DNA from: Bacteroidales bacterium
GTDB lineage: Bacteria > Bacteroidota > Bacteroidia > Bacteroidales > BM520
Direction of reading: 5' to 3'
Length of the DNA: 7,560 nt
Assembly (NCBI GenBank): GCA_028701815.1
Contig: JAQVPY010000106.1
Location: forward strand, 1-7,560
Under the pieces are notes generated by a model. That model had not been told where the DNA came from. It ran no database searches and saw nothing but the letters and a program-made list of their open reading frames with translations. The position numbers and the translations under genes were made by a program. Below, in pieces: positions 7,252-7,560 of the stretch. Positions within the stretch are counted from its first letter, which is position 1; every line of letters begins with the position of its first letter.

Positions 7252-7560
7252 TTATCTATTCTTAATCATTTTTCCGGAAGAGGAGGATACTGTTCCGTTT
7301 TCGTTAGTAATGACAAGTTTGTAAATATACATACCGTTTTCTACGCTGGAGCCGTTATCTGATTTGCCGTCCCAATACAGCACGTTATCTGTAATATTTT
7401 CGGAAGAGAGGGTGGTAGAGATTGTTTTAACGAGGTTGCCGCCGATGGAGAAAATATAGAGGTCGAGGTTCATTAGATAGCCTGCCTGATTATGAGCGAA
7501 CACGAAGTTGGTTTTATCTGAGAACGGGTTAGGGTAGTTATACAGGTCGGAGATAAGTAT
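7252..7560 (-). CDS. C-terminal T9SS sorting domain of a second PorU-like protein, 5' partial
   Basis: The frame is open from the window edge (7560) to TAA 7252-7254, giving 102 residues; the start is outside. It begins I-L-I-S-D-L-Y-N-Y-P-N-P-F, then T-N-F-V-F-A-H-N-Q-A-G, a strand with L-Y-I-F-S-I-G-G-N-L-V-K-T, Y-W-D-G-K-S-D-N-G, N-G-M-Y-I-Y-K-L, and a short basic end (K-M-I-K-N-R). This is the T9SS C-terminal domain fold. The combination Y-P-N-P-F, F-x-H-N-Q and W-D-G-K-x-D-x-G, as I recall it, is characteristic of PorU C-termini rather than of ordinary cargo. The downstream PorU ends with a clearly related segment (F-P-N-P-A, F-S-H-N, G-T-Y-I-Y-K-I). The gene is probably a tandem paralog of porU and co-transcribed with it, with stop and next start 3 bp apart. 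It could instead be an unrelated T9SS cargo protein; only the missing upstream part can decide. Confidence 0.75.
   Translation of the reverse strand: MLISDLYNYPNPFSDKTNFVFAHNQAGYLMNLDLYIFSIGGNLVKTISTTLSSENITDNVLYWDGKSDNGSSVENGMYIYKLVITNENGTVSSSSGKMIKNR

Overview
The window looks like chromosomal DNA of a Bacteroidota species, probably of the Bacteroidales. It carries type IX secretion system (T9SS) genes, the genes start without strong Shine-Dalgarno sequences and with A/T-rich leaders, and there is a TAnnTTTG-type -7 box, the form used by the Bacteroidota housekeeping sigma factor. Coding density is very high. The only gene-free gap longer than a few bases is the 95 bp between porU and porV.

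Layout. At the left edge (1-252, plus strand) is the last beta-barrel segment of an Omp85-family outer-membrane protein (BamA/TamA-like, perhaps TamL). It converges, with a 6-bp gap, on a run of five minus-strand genes. In transcription order (right to left) these are: the C-terminus of a PorU-like protein (7252-7560, cut by the window edge); a full-length PorU-type C25 cysteine peptidase of 1264 aa (3454-7248); PorV, 404 aa (2144-3358); IspF, 161 aa (1652-2137); and a Dda/RecD2-like SF1 helicase, 467 aa (259-1662).

How they fit together. PorU and PorV belong to the attachment complex of the T9SS. PorV shuttles cargo from the translocon at the outer membrane, and PorU is the sortase-like peptidase that removes the C-terminal sorting domain (CTD) and attaches cargo to the cell surface. 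IspF (MEP isoprenoid pathway) and the helicase are housekeeping genes carried in the same run: the porV-ispF gap is 6 bp, and ispF overlaps the helicase by 11 bp. The porV leader has its own candidate -7 box and a pair of 7-bp direct repeats, so porV-ispF-helicase may also be transcribed separately from porU.

The most unusual point is that two PorU-type reading frames appear to lie in tandem directly before porV. The downstream copy has a complete peptidase with an intact His/Cys pair but a less canonical CTD. The upstream copy, of which only the end is visible, has the more canonical PorU CTD. A second point is an IspF with several substitutions at positions that normally line the trimer cavity. 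I saw no RNA genes, CRISPR arrays, insertion sequences or prophage genes.
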